Translations under genes and position numbers: made by a program | NCBI GenBank assembly: GCA_024697225.1 | Contig: JAILGA010000057.1 | Coordinates: 1-64,000, forward strand | DNA from: Lachnospiraceae bacterium | GTDB taxonomy: Bacteria; Bacillota; Clostridia; Lachnospirales; Lachnospiraceae | DNA length: 64,000 bases | Direction of reading: 5' to 3' | Shown: positions 25,684 through 34,040 of the stretch, in pieces | Layout of the letters: each line of letters opens with the position of its first letter | Numbering within the stretch: the stretch's first letter is position 1 | The notes under the pieces: generated by a model | The model's input: only the letters and a program-made list of their open reading frames with translations | Told to the model about the DNA's origin: nothing | The model's database searches: none

Positions 25684-27429
25684 ATGAAGATGCTCTGGCG
25701 CCTCAGCAGAGAGGCTATAAGGTACAGGACACTTTATGTCATAGCGATACTTTCCACGCTGTTACTGACAGCTGTTAATCTGACTGCGCCCAAAGTTCTT
25801 GCGTCGATGACGGGCATTGTGGAGCGCGGCGTCGACAGGGAGGGGCTCAGAAGGATCGGCTTTCTCACGGCGGCTCTTGTGGGTCTTTATCTCTCTCGTA
25901 TACTCTTCAGATTTCTCAGCAATTATCTTGCGCACAAAGCCGCGTGGTATCTTGTGGGCGATATGCGAACCAGGGTTTATGACAAACTCGAGCGCATGCA
26001 TCTTGGCTTTTTCCACGACAAGCAGACCGGCGATCTGATGAGCCGGGTGGTAAACGACACGAGGGATTTTGAGCTTCTGTACGCACATATAATCCCGGAT
26101 ACTATAACAAATCTTGTCACCTTCTGCGGGGTTTTGATCGTGCTTCTTGTCATGAATCTCAAGCTTGCTCTGATCACCTGTGCTCCGATACCTCTGATCA
26201 TGCTGTCAGGCGTCATCTTTTCACGCAAGGTACGCCCGTTTTTCCGCATTTCCCAGAAGAAAATGGGTGAATTAAACGGAAAGCTGCAGGACAATCTCTC
26301 GGGGATACAGGAGATACAGTCCTTCGGCAGGGAGGAGTATGAGTCGGAAAAGGTAAATGAGAAGAATTTTGAGCATATCAGGGCGATGCTGCAGGCATTA
26401 AAACTCAGCGCGATCTTTCATCCGTCCGTGGAATTCATATCGTCGATAGGGACGATACTTGTGGTCGGTTTCGGCGGTTATCTGGCTTATTCCGAGGGAC
26501 TTCATGTAGAGGATATCGTCGCGTTTCTGCTGTACCTGAGTCTCTTTTACGGACCTGTAACGGGAATGGCAAACCTTCTTGAGAGCATGCAGCAGTCAAT
26601 GGCCGGTGCCGAGCGTGTCCTTGCGATACTGGATACTCCCTGCGAGATCACTGATAAGTCGGATGCCGTCACAATGAAGGACGTTAAGGGCGACATCATG
26701 TTTGAAAATGTGAGCTTCTCATACGGGGATGACATACCGGTGCTGCAGGATGTTTCATTTCATTGTGAACCCGGTAAGATGCTGGCGCTCGTGGGACCTA
26801 CCGGTGTGGGGAAGACCACGCTGACGCAGCTCATTTCAAGGTTTTATGAACCGGATTCCGGCCGCATCTGTGTCGACGGTCATGATGTTTCGGATGTGAC
26901 GCTCGAAAGTCTGAGGCGCAATATATCCCCGGTGCTTCAGGATACATTTTTATTCAACGGCACTATAGGAGAAAACATAGGCTATGCCGCTCCCGATGCT
27001 TCACTTGAAGAGATCGTGGCGGCTGCAAAAGCGGCGAATATTCATGAAAGCATTATGGCAATGCCCGACGGATATGATACACTTGTTGGGGAGAGGGGAC
27101 TTCGTCTTTCGGGCGGACAGAAGCAGCGCGTCGCAATAGCAAGAGCGATACTCAGACGCTCGCCCATCATCATACTTGATGAAGCGACTGCATCCGTGGA
27201 CGTGGAAACTGAGCAGCAGATCCAGAAAGCGATAGGAAACATAGCCGGCGAACATACGATCATCGCCATTGCGCACAGACTCTCGACCATACGCGGCGCC
27301 GATAAGATCCTGGTCATAGAGGACGGCCGCGTGACCGAAGAGGGCACACATGACGAGCTGGTGGCGCTGGGAGGACGATATGCACGCATGAACAGCATAC
27401 AGAGCAGCGCGGCCGCAGGGATAATATGA
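25684..27429 (+). CDS. ABC exporter, fused permease and ATPase
   Basis: A 581-residue half-transporter of the MsbA/LmrA type. About six membrane helices occupy residues 15-310, with the coupling segment IQEIQSFGREEYE. The nucleotide-binding domain has Walker A GPTGVGKTT, signature LSGGQKQRVAIARAIL, Walker B IIILDEATAS and switch His in IAHRLST. It should work as a homodimer exporting a lipid, peptide or drug. The substrate is unknown. The AraC regulator gene begins 15 bases after its stop, suggesting one operon with that regulator and the aldo/keto reductase. Confidence 0.9.
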   Translation: MKMLWRLSREAIRYRTLYVIAILSTLLLTAVNLTAPKVLASMTGIVERGVDREGLRRIGFLTAALVGLYLSRILFRFLSNYLAHKAAWYLVGDMRTRVYDKLERMHLGFFHDKQTGDLMSRVVNDTRDFELLYAHIIPDTITNLVTFCGVLIVLLVMNLKLALITCAPIPLIMLSGVIFSRKVRPFFRISQKKMGELNGKLQDNLSGIQEIQSFGREEYESEKVNEKNFEHIRAMLQALKLSAIFHPSVEFISSIGTILVVGFGGYLAYSEGLHVEDIVAFLLYLSLFYGPVTGMANLLESMQQSMAGAERVLAILDTPCEITDKSDAVTMKDVKGDIMFENVSFSYGDDIPVLQDVSFHCEPGKMLALVGPTGVGKTTLTQLISRFYEPDSGRICVDGHDVSDVTLESLRRNISPVLQDTFLFNGTIGENIGYAAPDASLEEIVAAAKAANIHESIMAMPDGYDTLVGERGLRLSGGQKQRVAIARAILRRSPIIILDEATASVDVETEQQIQKAIGNIAGEHTIIAIAHRLSTIRGADKILVIEDGRVTEEGTHDELVALGGRYARMNSIQSSAAAGII

Positions 27430-27444
27430 GAAAGGACCGTTTAT

Positions 27445-28323
27445 ATGGATTACAGCCAATACGAGATCTATGACTTTGACAATATCAGTGCTTTTAATCT
27501 GTCTACGGGATATAAGGAGCGGAGTTACCAGAGCCACTGGCATTCGTACGGTGAAATACTCTACGTCGGACCCGGAGATACCAACGTGTTCATGGTCAAT
27601 CAGAAGACCTATGATCTCGTGCCGGGCGATTTCGTGCTCATATGGCCGATGGAGGTTCATGCGATCATAGATGCGGACAGGACCGAGGCGCTTGTGATAC
27701 AGTTCAGCAACGCGTTCATGAATTCGCTTTTCGATCTGCAGAGGATAATGCATTTCTACAGAAACCTGCATGTGATATGCATAAACGCGCATCCGCAGCT
27801 GGCCGCGCATCTCGCAAGGATAGCCTACAAGATGAAGGACGTTTTTTTCGCGGACAGATCCGACAGAGAACTCAGGTGCTGCATGCTCCTCATGGAGTTT
27901 ATGCTGACTCTTGACGAGCACAGGGATGAGTTTTCGCCGGAACTGGCGGCAGGCGGACGCACGGGCTACACGGATGATGTTATGCGAAGGATGATAATGG
28001 TCACGGATTATATCAAAAACAATCTGACCGCCGATGATCTCTCTCAGTCAGCCATGGCCGAGATGGCGGGGATCAGCAAGGATTATTTTTCCAGGATATT
28101 CAAAAATGTCACAGGCCTGAATTACAGTAAATGGCTTAATACCATAAGGCTTGAGAAAGCGACTGAGCTTCTGACCCAGAACGATATGACACTCACGGAG
28201 GTTGCGATGCTCTCAGGGTTCCAGAGCATACCAAGCTTTAACAGGGTGTTTCATGATGAAAAAGGCATGGCACCGGGTGAATACAGGGCGTTGTTTATAG
28301 GAGGGAAAAAACATGAGCATTGA
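27445..28323 (+). CDS. AraC-family transcriptional regulator
   Basis: A 292-residue regulator with an N-terminal cupin-type sensing domain (about 1-165; YQSHWHSYGEILYV, YDLVPGDFVLIWPMEVHAI) and a C-terminal AraC helix-turn-helix pair (about 190-290; LSQSAMAEMAGISKDYFSRI and TLTEVAMLSGFQSIPSFNRV). The His residues in SHWHSYGE are typical of the metal- or sugar-sensing cupin fold. AAAGGA precedes ATG 27445. It overlaps the start of the next gene by 11 bases, so the reductase and perhaps the upstream exporter are its likely targets. Confidence 0.9.
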   Translation: MDYSQYEIYDFDNISAFNLSTGYKERSYQSHWHSYGEILYVGPGDTNVFMVNQKTYDLVPGDFVLIWPMEVHAIIDADRTEALVIQFSNAFMNSLFDLQRIMHFYRNLHVICINAHPQLAAHLARIAYKMKDVFFADRSDRELRCCMLLMEFMLTLDEHRDEFSPELAAGGRTGYTDDVMRRMIMVTDYIKNNLTADDLSQSAMAEMAGISKDYFSRIFKNVTGLNYSKWLNTIRLEKATELLTQNDMTLTEVAMLSGFQSIPSFNRVFHDEKGMAPGEYRALFIGGKKHEH

Positions 28324-29434
28324 TCTGAGCACTATGCCGAAACTGGGCTTTGGCCTGATGCGTCTTCCGGAGCAGAACGGAGTGATAGACATCGATCAAG
28401 TGAGCCGCATGGTCGACAGTTATCTGGAGGCCGGAATGAACTACTTCGATACAGCTTACGTCTATCACGGCGGTAAGTCTGAAGTGGCAGCACGTGAGGC
28501 GCTCGTAAAGCGCCATCCAAGGGAAAGCTTTATGCTTGCGACCAAGCTTCCCGCATGGGAGATCAGAAAGGAAGAGGATATAGACAGGATATTCAACGAA
28601 CAGCTGGAAAGAGCAGGGGTTGATTATTTTGATTTCTATCTTCTCCATTCGCTTGAAGACGGAAATAATTACGATACCTATGAGCGTTATGACTGCTTCA
28701 AATGGGGCGTACAGAAGAGAGATGAAGGAAAGATAAAGCACTTCGGCTTCTCATTCCACGGAAGCCCGGAGCTTCTGGAGCAGGTACTGGACAAGCATCC
28801 CGAGATCGAATTTGTCCAGATCCAGCTCAATTATCTTGACAGGACAAACCCCGTGGTCCGCTCGCAGAGGCTATATGAGATCCTGCATGACAGAAATATC
28901 CCGATCATAGTCATGGAGCCCGTCAGAGGCGGCATGCTCGCCAGTATGGCTCCCGAGGTCGAGGCCAAGTTTAAGGCTAAAAGGCCCGAAAAGTCGGTGG
29001 CGTCCTGGGCTTTGCGCTTTGTGGGCTCGCTTCCGGGGGTTATGACTATTCTTTCCGGAATGTCCAACGAGGAGCAGATGAGAGACAATATTTCCACTTT
29101 CAGCAATTTTGAGCCTCTCTCGGGCGAAGAATTTGCAATAGTAAACGAGGTCACGGAAGACATACTGAGCATACCCCAGATAGGCTGTACCGCCTGCAGA
29201 TACTGCTGTGACGGATGCCCGATGAGGATAAGCATCCCGGATGTGTTCAGGACCATCAATACGCTCAGGCGCTATCCCGATGACTGGAGATCAAAGAATT
29301 TCTACAGGGGAGTCGCTTCGAGAGGCGGAAAGGCTTCGGACTGCATAGGCTGCGGTCAGTGTGAGGGCGTGTGCCCTCAGCATCTGCCGATCATCGAGCT
29401 GATGAAGGAGGCTGCAGAAATACTGGATGTATAA
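28313..29434 (+). CDS. Aldo/keto reductase with 4Fe-4S ferredoxin tail (1)
   Basis: A 373-residue fusion. Residues 1-275 form an aldo/keto reductase barrel (PKLGFGLMRLP, YFDTAYVYHGGKSE with the catalytic Asp and Tyr, Lys in LATKLP, His in LLHSLED). The tail is a two-cluster ferredoxin domain with CTACRYCCDGC and CIGCGQCEGVCPQH. Such CPBP-like reductase-ferredoxin proteins are common in gut clostridia; the electron carrier and substrate are unknown. It is encoded immediately after the AraC gene and resembles the protein at 32039-33169. Confidence 0.9.
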   Translation: MSIDLSTMPKLGFGLMRLPEQNGVIDIDQVSRMVDSYLEAGMNYFDTAYVYHGGKSEVAAREALVKRHPRESFMLATKLPAWEIRKEEDIDRIFNEQLERAGVDYFDFYLLHSLEDGNNYDTYERYDCFKWGVQKRDEGKIKHFGFSFHGSPELLEQVLDKHPEIEFVQIQLNYLDRTNPVVRSQRLYEILHDRNIPIIVMEPVRGGMLASMAPEVEAKFKAKRPEKSVASWALRFVGSLPGVMTILSGMSNEEQMRDNISTFSNFEPLSGEEFAIVNEVTEDILSIPQIGCTACRYCCDGCPMRISIPDVFRTINTLRRYPDDWRSKNFYRGVASRGGKASDCIGCGQCEGVCPQHLPIIELMKEAAEILDV

Positions 29435-29467
29435 AACCAGCATCCTTAAGGCTGATCAGAGAACAGA

Positions 29468-29502
29468 AAAAGTGCCGCGATCGGGTTGATCGCGGCACTT
29501 TT
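29468..29502 (+). terminator. Bidirectional terminator between convergent genes
   Basis: AAAAGTGCCGCGATC (29468-29482), loop GGGTT, and GATCGCGGCACTTTT (29488-29502) form a perfect 15-bp stem between the forward reductase gene and the reverse Mrp gene. Confidence 0.9.
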
Positions 29503-29524
29503 GAATGTGCGTAAAAACTGTTTT

Positions 29525-30406
29525 TTACTTCCTGTCCAGCATATCATTTATTGCGGAAACAAGCAGTTCAAGATCCTGAGTTTCATAGCCTTCTATTTCG
29601 CCTTTGTCCGCGAGAGCACTGATGGATGGATCGAGTGGCAGCTTTCCTACCACATCGATGCCGCGCCTGATGGCACCTGCATCATTTTCCTTTTCTCCGA
29701 AGGGATATATTGGCTTGCCGCAGTGAGGGCACATGATGTAACTCATGTTCTCCACCACGCCGCAGACGTCTATGTTCATCATGGCCGCCATGTTGAGCGC
29801 CTTTTCGACAATCATGGAGACAAGCTCCTGCGGGGTTGTGACGACAACAATGCTGTCAACGGGCAGTGACTGAAATACCGTGAGCGGCACATCGCCGGTG
29901 CCGGGCGGCATATCGACGAGCATGACATCCACATCGCCCCATTGCACATCCGTCCAGAACTGCTTTACGACGCCTGCGATCACGGGACCGCGCCAGATCA
30001 CGGGATCTGTTTCGCCGGGCATGAGAAGGTTCAGTGACATGATCTTGATGCCGCTCTCCGTCACGCCGGGAAGCATCTCTTCGCCGTTGTCCTCAGCAAC
30101 GCCGCCGCTTCTTTTTAGTCCGAACATTTTGGGGATTGAGGGACCTGTCACATCGGCATCAAGAATGGCTGTCTTTATGCCGGATTTCTGGAGGAGTGAA
30201 GCTGTAAGTGACGTCACGAGGCTCTTCCCAACGCCGCCTTTTCCGGAGACGACACCTATCACAAGTTTGATATTTGAAGAACTGTTTGCAGGCTCAAGAC
30301 CCGGCGCGCCGGTCGGCTGCTGTTTGACTGGCTCTTCCGATGGTGTGGTCTTCTTGATCTTATGACCGTCAACCTCGATATATTCTTCTTTTTCGTTTTC
30401 TGCCAT
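29525..30406 (-). CDS. Mrp/NBP35-family ATPase (iron-sulfur carrier)
   Basis: A 293-residue P-loop ATPase. ATG 30406 is used because AAAGGAG lies before it; a longer frame upstream has no such site. The deviant Walker A is GKGGVGKS, followed by LDADVTGPSIPKMFG, DVMLVDMPPGTGD and TPQELVSMIVEKA. The Cys pair in MCPHCGKP can bind an iron-sulfur cluster between two subunits. It lacks the N-terminal MIP18 domain of larger Mrp proteins. It should assemble or deliver iron-sulfur clusters in the cytoplasm. The SGNH hydrolase gene lies 22 bases upstream in the same direction. Confidence 0.93.
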   Translation of the reverse strand: MAENEKEEYIEVDGHKIKKTTPSEEPVKQQPTGAPGLEPANSSSNIKLVIGVVSGKGGVGKSLVTSLTASLLQKSGIKTAILDADVTGPSIPKMFGLKRSGGVAEDNGEEMLPGVTESGIKIMSLNLLMPGETDPVIWRGPVIAGVVKQFWTDVQWGDVDVMLVDMPPGTGDVPLTVFQSLPVDSIVVVTTPQELVSMIVEKALNMAAMMNIDVCGVVENMSYIMCPHCGKPIYPFGEKENDAGAIRRGIDVVGKLPLDPSISALADKGEIEGYETQDLELLVSAINDMLDRK

Positions 30407-30428
30407 ATTGTCTCCTTTCAATGATGTT

Positions 30429-31373
30429 CTAAAAACTGATCCTTTGCATCTCGAGTACAAGATTTCTTCCGTAGGTCTCGGTGCCGAGGCAGTTGGGATG
30501 CAGGTTGTCAAGGAAATACTCGGACAGATGCGGGACCAGCCTGAAACCGTCGATCACCTTTACATTCGAATAGCTGCCCGCGATCCTTTTGACATTTTCG
30601 CAGAAACGCTCCAGTATCGCCGCTTCTTCGGGATGATCGCCGCGCCAGATGGGCGAGATGCATAGAACCGGGATATCGTTTCCGTATATGCTCATGAGCG
30701 TCTCATAGTATTCTTCGACGTCCTTCATGGACTCCGTTCCGTACTGATTGGTACCGAGAGCCACTATGATCTTGTCGGGGTGATAGCCTTCCATGGGCAT
30801 CAGTGATTTTTTATCGTAGACATAGCCGCCGATGCCCTGATTGATAATATCGTATCCGAGAAGCCTGTTCGCAATGCTCACATAGGTCTCGGCGGAGCGG
30901 AGAGGGCCATAGCCCTGTGTGATCGAGTCGCCGAGCCAGAGCACTTTGCAGGTTTTTTCCGGCCTTTCGGCCCCGGCGTTTATCGCGAAGTTCTTAAGCA
31001 GGACGGTCGCGTCGGCGGGCAGATAGATCACAACACTCTTTCTGCCTTCGGGCAGCGACCATTCTATTGTCCCTTCATCCGCAACGTCTTTGACATAGAC
31101 GATCTCTGAGATCAGTCCGTCCACCATGAGCTCGAAGGAATCCTCGGAACCTTTCCAGATGATCCTGTAGCCAAAGGAAATCTTAGTGGCTTCCGTCAGG
31201 AATTCGATGGTCTTGGCAGTGGTGGCCGAGCATCTCTCGTACCAGAAGTCAAAGGCTCCCTTAAAATACTCCATCTGCGGTTTCGAGTACTGAAACGCCT
31301 GAAGATAGCCGTCTTCTGTTTCCTCGAAACTGTAGGCCCCGAAATAGATATTTTTCAGCTCTTTGTTTGTCAT
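30429..31373 (-). CDS. SGNH/GDSL hydrolase, possible carbohydrate esterase
   Basis: A 314-residue protein starting MTNKELKNIYFGAYSFEET. The N-terminal 150 residues form a beta-sandwich-like domain and the C-terminal part an SGNH hydrolase. Block I is GDSITQGYG with the catalytic Ser, block II has a Gly in QGIGGYVYD, block III GTNQYG, and block V DNLHPN with Asp and His. This two-domain order is that of CE2-like acetyl esterases, which deacetylate sugars. No signal peptide is present, so it should act on imported material. The start lies 4 bases beyond the stop of the upstream lipoprotein gene, with no clear ribosome site, which suggests coupled translation. Confidence 0.85.
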   Translation of the reverse strand: MTNKELKNIYFGAYSFEETEDGYLQAFQYSKPQMEYFKGAFDFWYERCSATTAKTIEFLTEATKISFGYRIIWKGSEDSFELMVDGLISEIVYVKDVADEGTIEWSLPEGRKSVVIYLPADATVLLKNFAINAGAERPEKTCKVLWLGDSITQGYGPLRSAETYVSIANRLLGYDIINQGIGGYVYDKKSLMPMEGYHPDKIIVALGTNQYGTESMKDVEEYYETLMSIYGNDIPVLCISPIWRGDHPEEAAILERFCENVKRIAGSYSNVKVIDGFRLVPHLSEYFLDNLHPNCLGTETYGRNLVLEMQRISF

Positions 31374-31377
31374 AATA

Positions 31378-31935
31378 TCAGCCGCCCAGTGTCTTTGTGA
31401 CAAAGGCTCTTGCATCATCTTCCGTCAGCTCGACGGCATCGTAGACATTTCCGTCCTTGTCAACGATGATACCGGATGCAAGATCCTCATTGAAATAGTA
31501 TCCGTAGGTGTCCATGCCTCCGATGATCTTGGAATAATCTCTGCCGTCATCCGTTTTTGCATCCTCGGTGGTATACATTCCGTAATCGACGACCTCACCG
31601 TTTTCACTGTAGATGTAGATAACATCACCGTCGTCATTTCTGAAAATGGCAATGTCTACCTTTTTATCCGCGTCATCCTTTGTCTTGAGGGCGCCCATGA
31701 AGGTCAGAGTATCCTGAACTGCCTTGACCTCATCCTCAAAACTCATCATGTTTTCTTCGTCTGCTGCGTCTGCGACAGCGTCGGCAGCTTCCTGAACCGC
31801 ATTCGCGGTCTCCTGGGCATCCACGGTCGTCTCTGCCACTGTGTCTGCTGCAGTGCTTCCGCAGGCAGAAAGGGCCGCAATCACTGAAACGCAGGCAATA
31901 CCCGCCGTAAATTGTCTGATAAATGTCTTTTTCAT
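31378..31935 (-). CDS. Lipoprotein of unknown function
   Basis: A 185-residue exported protein. The signal peptide (GIACVSVIAALSA) ends in lipobox LSAC. An Ala/Asp/Thr-rich linker of about 35 residues follows, then a small domain with DIAIFRNDDGDVIYIYSENG, YGYYFNEDLASGIIVDKDGN and a C-terminal DARAFVTKTLGG. The repeated D-x-D/N-G turns suggest a beta-rich fold, possibly metal binding. I do not recognise the family. AAAGGAG precedes its ATG. It lies just upstream of the SGNH hydrolase gene and is probably co-transcribed with it. Confidence 0.75.
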   Translation of the reverse strand: MKKTFIRQFTAGIACVSVIAALSACGSTAADTVAETTVDAQETANAVQEAADAVADAADEENMMSFEDEVKAVQDTLTFMGALKTKDDADKKVDIAIFRNDDGDVIYIYSENGEVVDYGMYTTEDAKTDDGRDYSKIIGGMDTYGYYFNEDLASGIIVDKDGNVYDAVELTEDDARAFVTKTLGG

Positions 31936-32038
31936 AGTTTTTCTCCTTTCATCCGTTTAATTTCCGAAGGATAATAGCACTCCTTTGTATACTTGTCAAA
32001 CGAATGATATGAAAGGATTTCTTAATTATTGTCGAGTT

Positions 32039-33169
32039 TCAGGCTATTTCTTCCCAGGCCTTCTTCAGTCCTTCGATGATGGAAAGGTGCTGAGGGCAGG
32101 CGGCCTCGCAGGCGCCGCAGCCCACGCATTTGTCGGCGGTGGCGCCGTTCTTTAAGAGCATTTTGAAGCCCCAGTCGTTTTTTGGATCGATACCGTATAA
32201 AGAGGCGTCGTTCCAGGCCGAGAAGATACCCGGGATATTGACACCGTTCGGGCAGGGCATGCAATAGCGGCAGCCGGTGCAACCCATTTTTGTCCTTGAG
32301 ATATAGGCCTCGCGCACATATTCCATCAGCTTGTGTTCCTCGGGCGTCATTATTCCGGGTTCCACCGTGTCAAAGATGCGCAGATTGTCGTCTATCTGTT
32401 CTGCCTCGTTGCAGCCCGATAATACGGTCGCTATCTCGGGGCGGTCGCAGAGCCATCTGAAGGCCCATTCCACGGCGGAACGCTTCACCGGGAAGTTGTC
32501 ATAAAGTGCCTGCACATTGTCGGGAGCCTTTGCGAGCCGGCCACCCAGGAGCCCTTCCATTATCACGACAGGGATGTTCAGCGATCCCGCAAGTTCAAGC
32601 CCCCTGGTGCCTGCCTGGTTATTCACGTCCATGAAGTTGTACTGGATCTGAACCATATCCCAGTCGCTGTCCTTGATGATATATTCAAAATCCTCATAGC
32701 TTCCGTGGAAGGAGAAGCACTTGAACCGGATCTTTCCCTCTTTTTTCATGTCATCAAAAAATTCTGGGGCGCCGATCTTTTTGAAGTACTCCCATTTTTC
32801 CTTGTTGATACCGTGCATCAGATAGAAATCCAGATGATCTGTCTGCAGTTTCTTAAGTTCCTCGTCAAGAAGCGACTGCATGGATGCGCGGTCGTGAACC
32901 GCTTCCATAGGCATCTTGGTGGCGACGGTCACGCGCTCTCTGTATCCGTCCTTTAAAGCTTTGCCGAGGACTATTTCAGAAGTCTTGTCAAGATAGACAT
33001 AAGCTGTGTCGATATAGGTGACGCCGCCGTCGATGGCTCTGCGTATGAGCGATACCGCCTTGCCCTCATCAATGATGCTGTCGCCAGATGCAGGTCCGTT
33101 GAACCTCATGCAGCCCAGACCGAATGCTGAACCTTTGATCCCCAGTTTTCCGAATTCGCGATACTTCAT
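32039..33169 (-). CDS. Aldo/keto reductase with 4Fe-4S ferredoxin tail (2)
   Basis: A 376-residue protein of the same architecture as the one at 28313. The barrel has SAFGLGCMRFNGP, YIDTAYVYLDKTSE, the Lys in VATKMP and the His in YLMHGINK. The tail carries CTGCRYCMPCPNGV and CVGCGACEAACPQHL. ATG 33169 follows AAGGGGG; an upstream in-frame extension has no ribosome site. It is a likely cytoplasmic oxidoreductase linked to ferredoxin. It lies alone on the reverse strand downstream of the histidine phosphatase gene. Confidence 0.88.
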   Translation of the reverse strand: MKYREFGKLGIKGSAFGLGCMRFNGPASGDSIIDEGKAVSLIRRAIDGGVTYIDTAYVYLDKTSEIVLGKALKDGYRERVTVATKMPMEAVHDRASMQSLLDEELKKLQTDHLDFYLMHGINKEKWEYFKKIGAPEFFDDMKKEGKIRFKCFSFHGSYEDFEYIIKDSDWDMVQIQYNFMDVNNQAGTRGLELAGSLNIPVVIMEGLLGGRLAKAPDNVQALYDNFPVKRSAVEWAFRWLCDRPEIATVLSGCNEAEQIDDNLRIFDTVEPGIMTPEEHKLMEYVREAYISRTKMGCTGCRYCMPCPNGVNIPGIFSAWNDASLYGIDPKNDWGFKMLLKNGATADKCVGCGACEAACPQHLSIIEGLKKAWEEIA

Positions 33170-33276
33170 GGCACTGTCCCCCTTTTTGCTGGCTGTTTTT
33201 TGAGATATTATTATGATACCATCGGAAGAAGACCGGGGCAACCGCAAAATGCCGGGCGTCCCTGTACAGAAGGTAT

Positions 33277-33825
33277 TTATATGAGTTTCATGAGCTTGCA
33301 GTTTTCTATTCCGGCGCTCCAGTATTGTTCGACCGGGATCTCGCGGACCTGGCAGACGATGCAGGAGTTGGCTGCGCCGTGGCCTACGATAAGGATGTCT
33401 TTGTTTTCTTTAAGCTGCGGATATACCAGCTCGTCGAGAAACGCCCCGGTGCGGGAATACAGTTCGTCAAGACTCTCTGCGCCGTTGTCTGCGACATATT
33501 TCTCCGGATGAAAGAACAGCACGTTTACATTGAGATCGGGTATGCTGAAGCTGTTTTCGCATCCTTCGTAGCTTCCAAAACCCATCTCCATCAGTCTGTC
33601 ATCCGGAATGACAGGTATACCGCGGTCCTTCAGCAGGATCTCGGCGGTCTCTTTTGCCCGTATGAGGGGAGAGCAGTAGCATATGTCAAAATGGATATCC
33701 CTGCAGGCGACGGCAGCCTCGCGCGCCATCTTCCGGCCCTCGTCGTTTAAAGGGATATCCGTGCGCCCCTGCAGCTTATGGAGCGCATTCCAGTCTGTTT
33801 TTCCGTGTCTCATTATGTACAGCAT
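33277..33825 (-). CDS. Histidine phosphatase family protein
   Basis: A 182-residue phosphatase of the phosphoglycerate-mutase-like branch. The N-terminus LYIMRHGKTDWNA carries the phosphorylated His and RHG motif. The second His is in LIVGHGAANSC, and the acid is in LMEMGFGSYEG. Such small enzymes include cobalamin and sugar phosphatases; the substrate is not identifiable. No clear ribosome site is visible before ATG 33825. Confidence 0.85.
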   Translation of the reverse strand: MLYIMRHGKTDWNALHKLQGRTDIPLNDEGRKMAREAAVACRDIHFDICYCSPLIRAKETAEILLKDRGIPVIPDDRLMEMGFGSYEGCENSFSIPDLNVNVLFFHPEKYVADNGAESLDELYSRTGAFLDELVYPQLKENKDILIVGHGAANSCIVCQVREIPVEQYWSAGIENCKLMKLI

Positions 33826-33971
33826 AGATCTGTGTCCGCTATCCTTATCTGTCTTGTCCGGGCGGCAACAAAGCCAAAACCGAATGCTTTCTGTCTGTAT
33901 TAAGATCCATAAGTATCAAAACGGATCGCAATCATGATACATCCGATATACTGTGCATGCAACCGTATAAA

Positions 33972-34000
33972 TTGCATTTTGCGGGCGGGTGTCCTATAAT
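33972..34000 (+). promoter_or_regulatory. Promoter of the soluble GGDEF gene
   Basis: TTGCAT (33972-33977) and TATAAT (33995-34000) are 17 bases apart, an ideal housekeeping sigma-factor layout. ATG 34041 lies about 33 bases beyond the expected start of transcription, with AAAGGAAGAAG between. Confidence 0.75.
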
Positions 34001-34040
34001 ACTGATGTTGCGAAAACTATCATATTAAAAGGAAGAAGAA

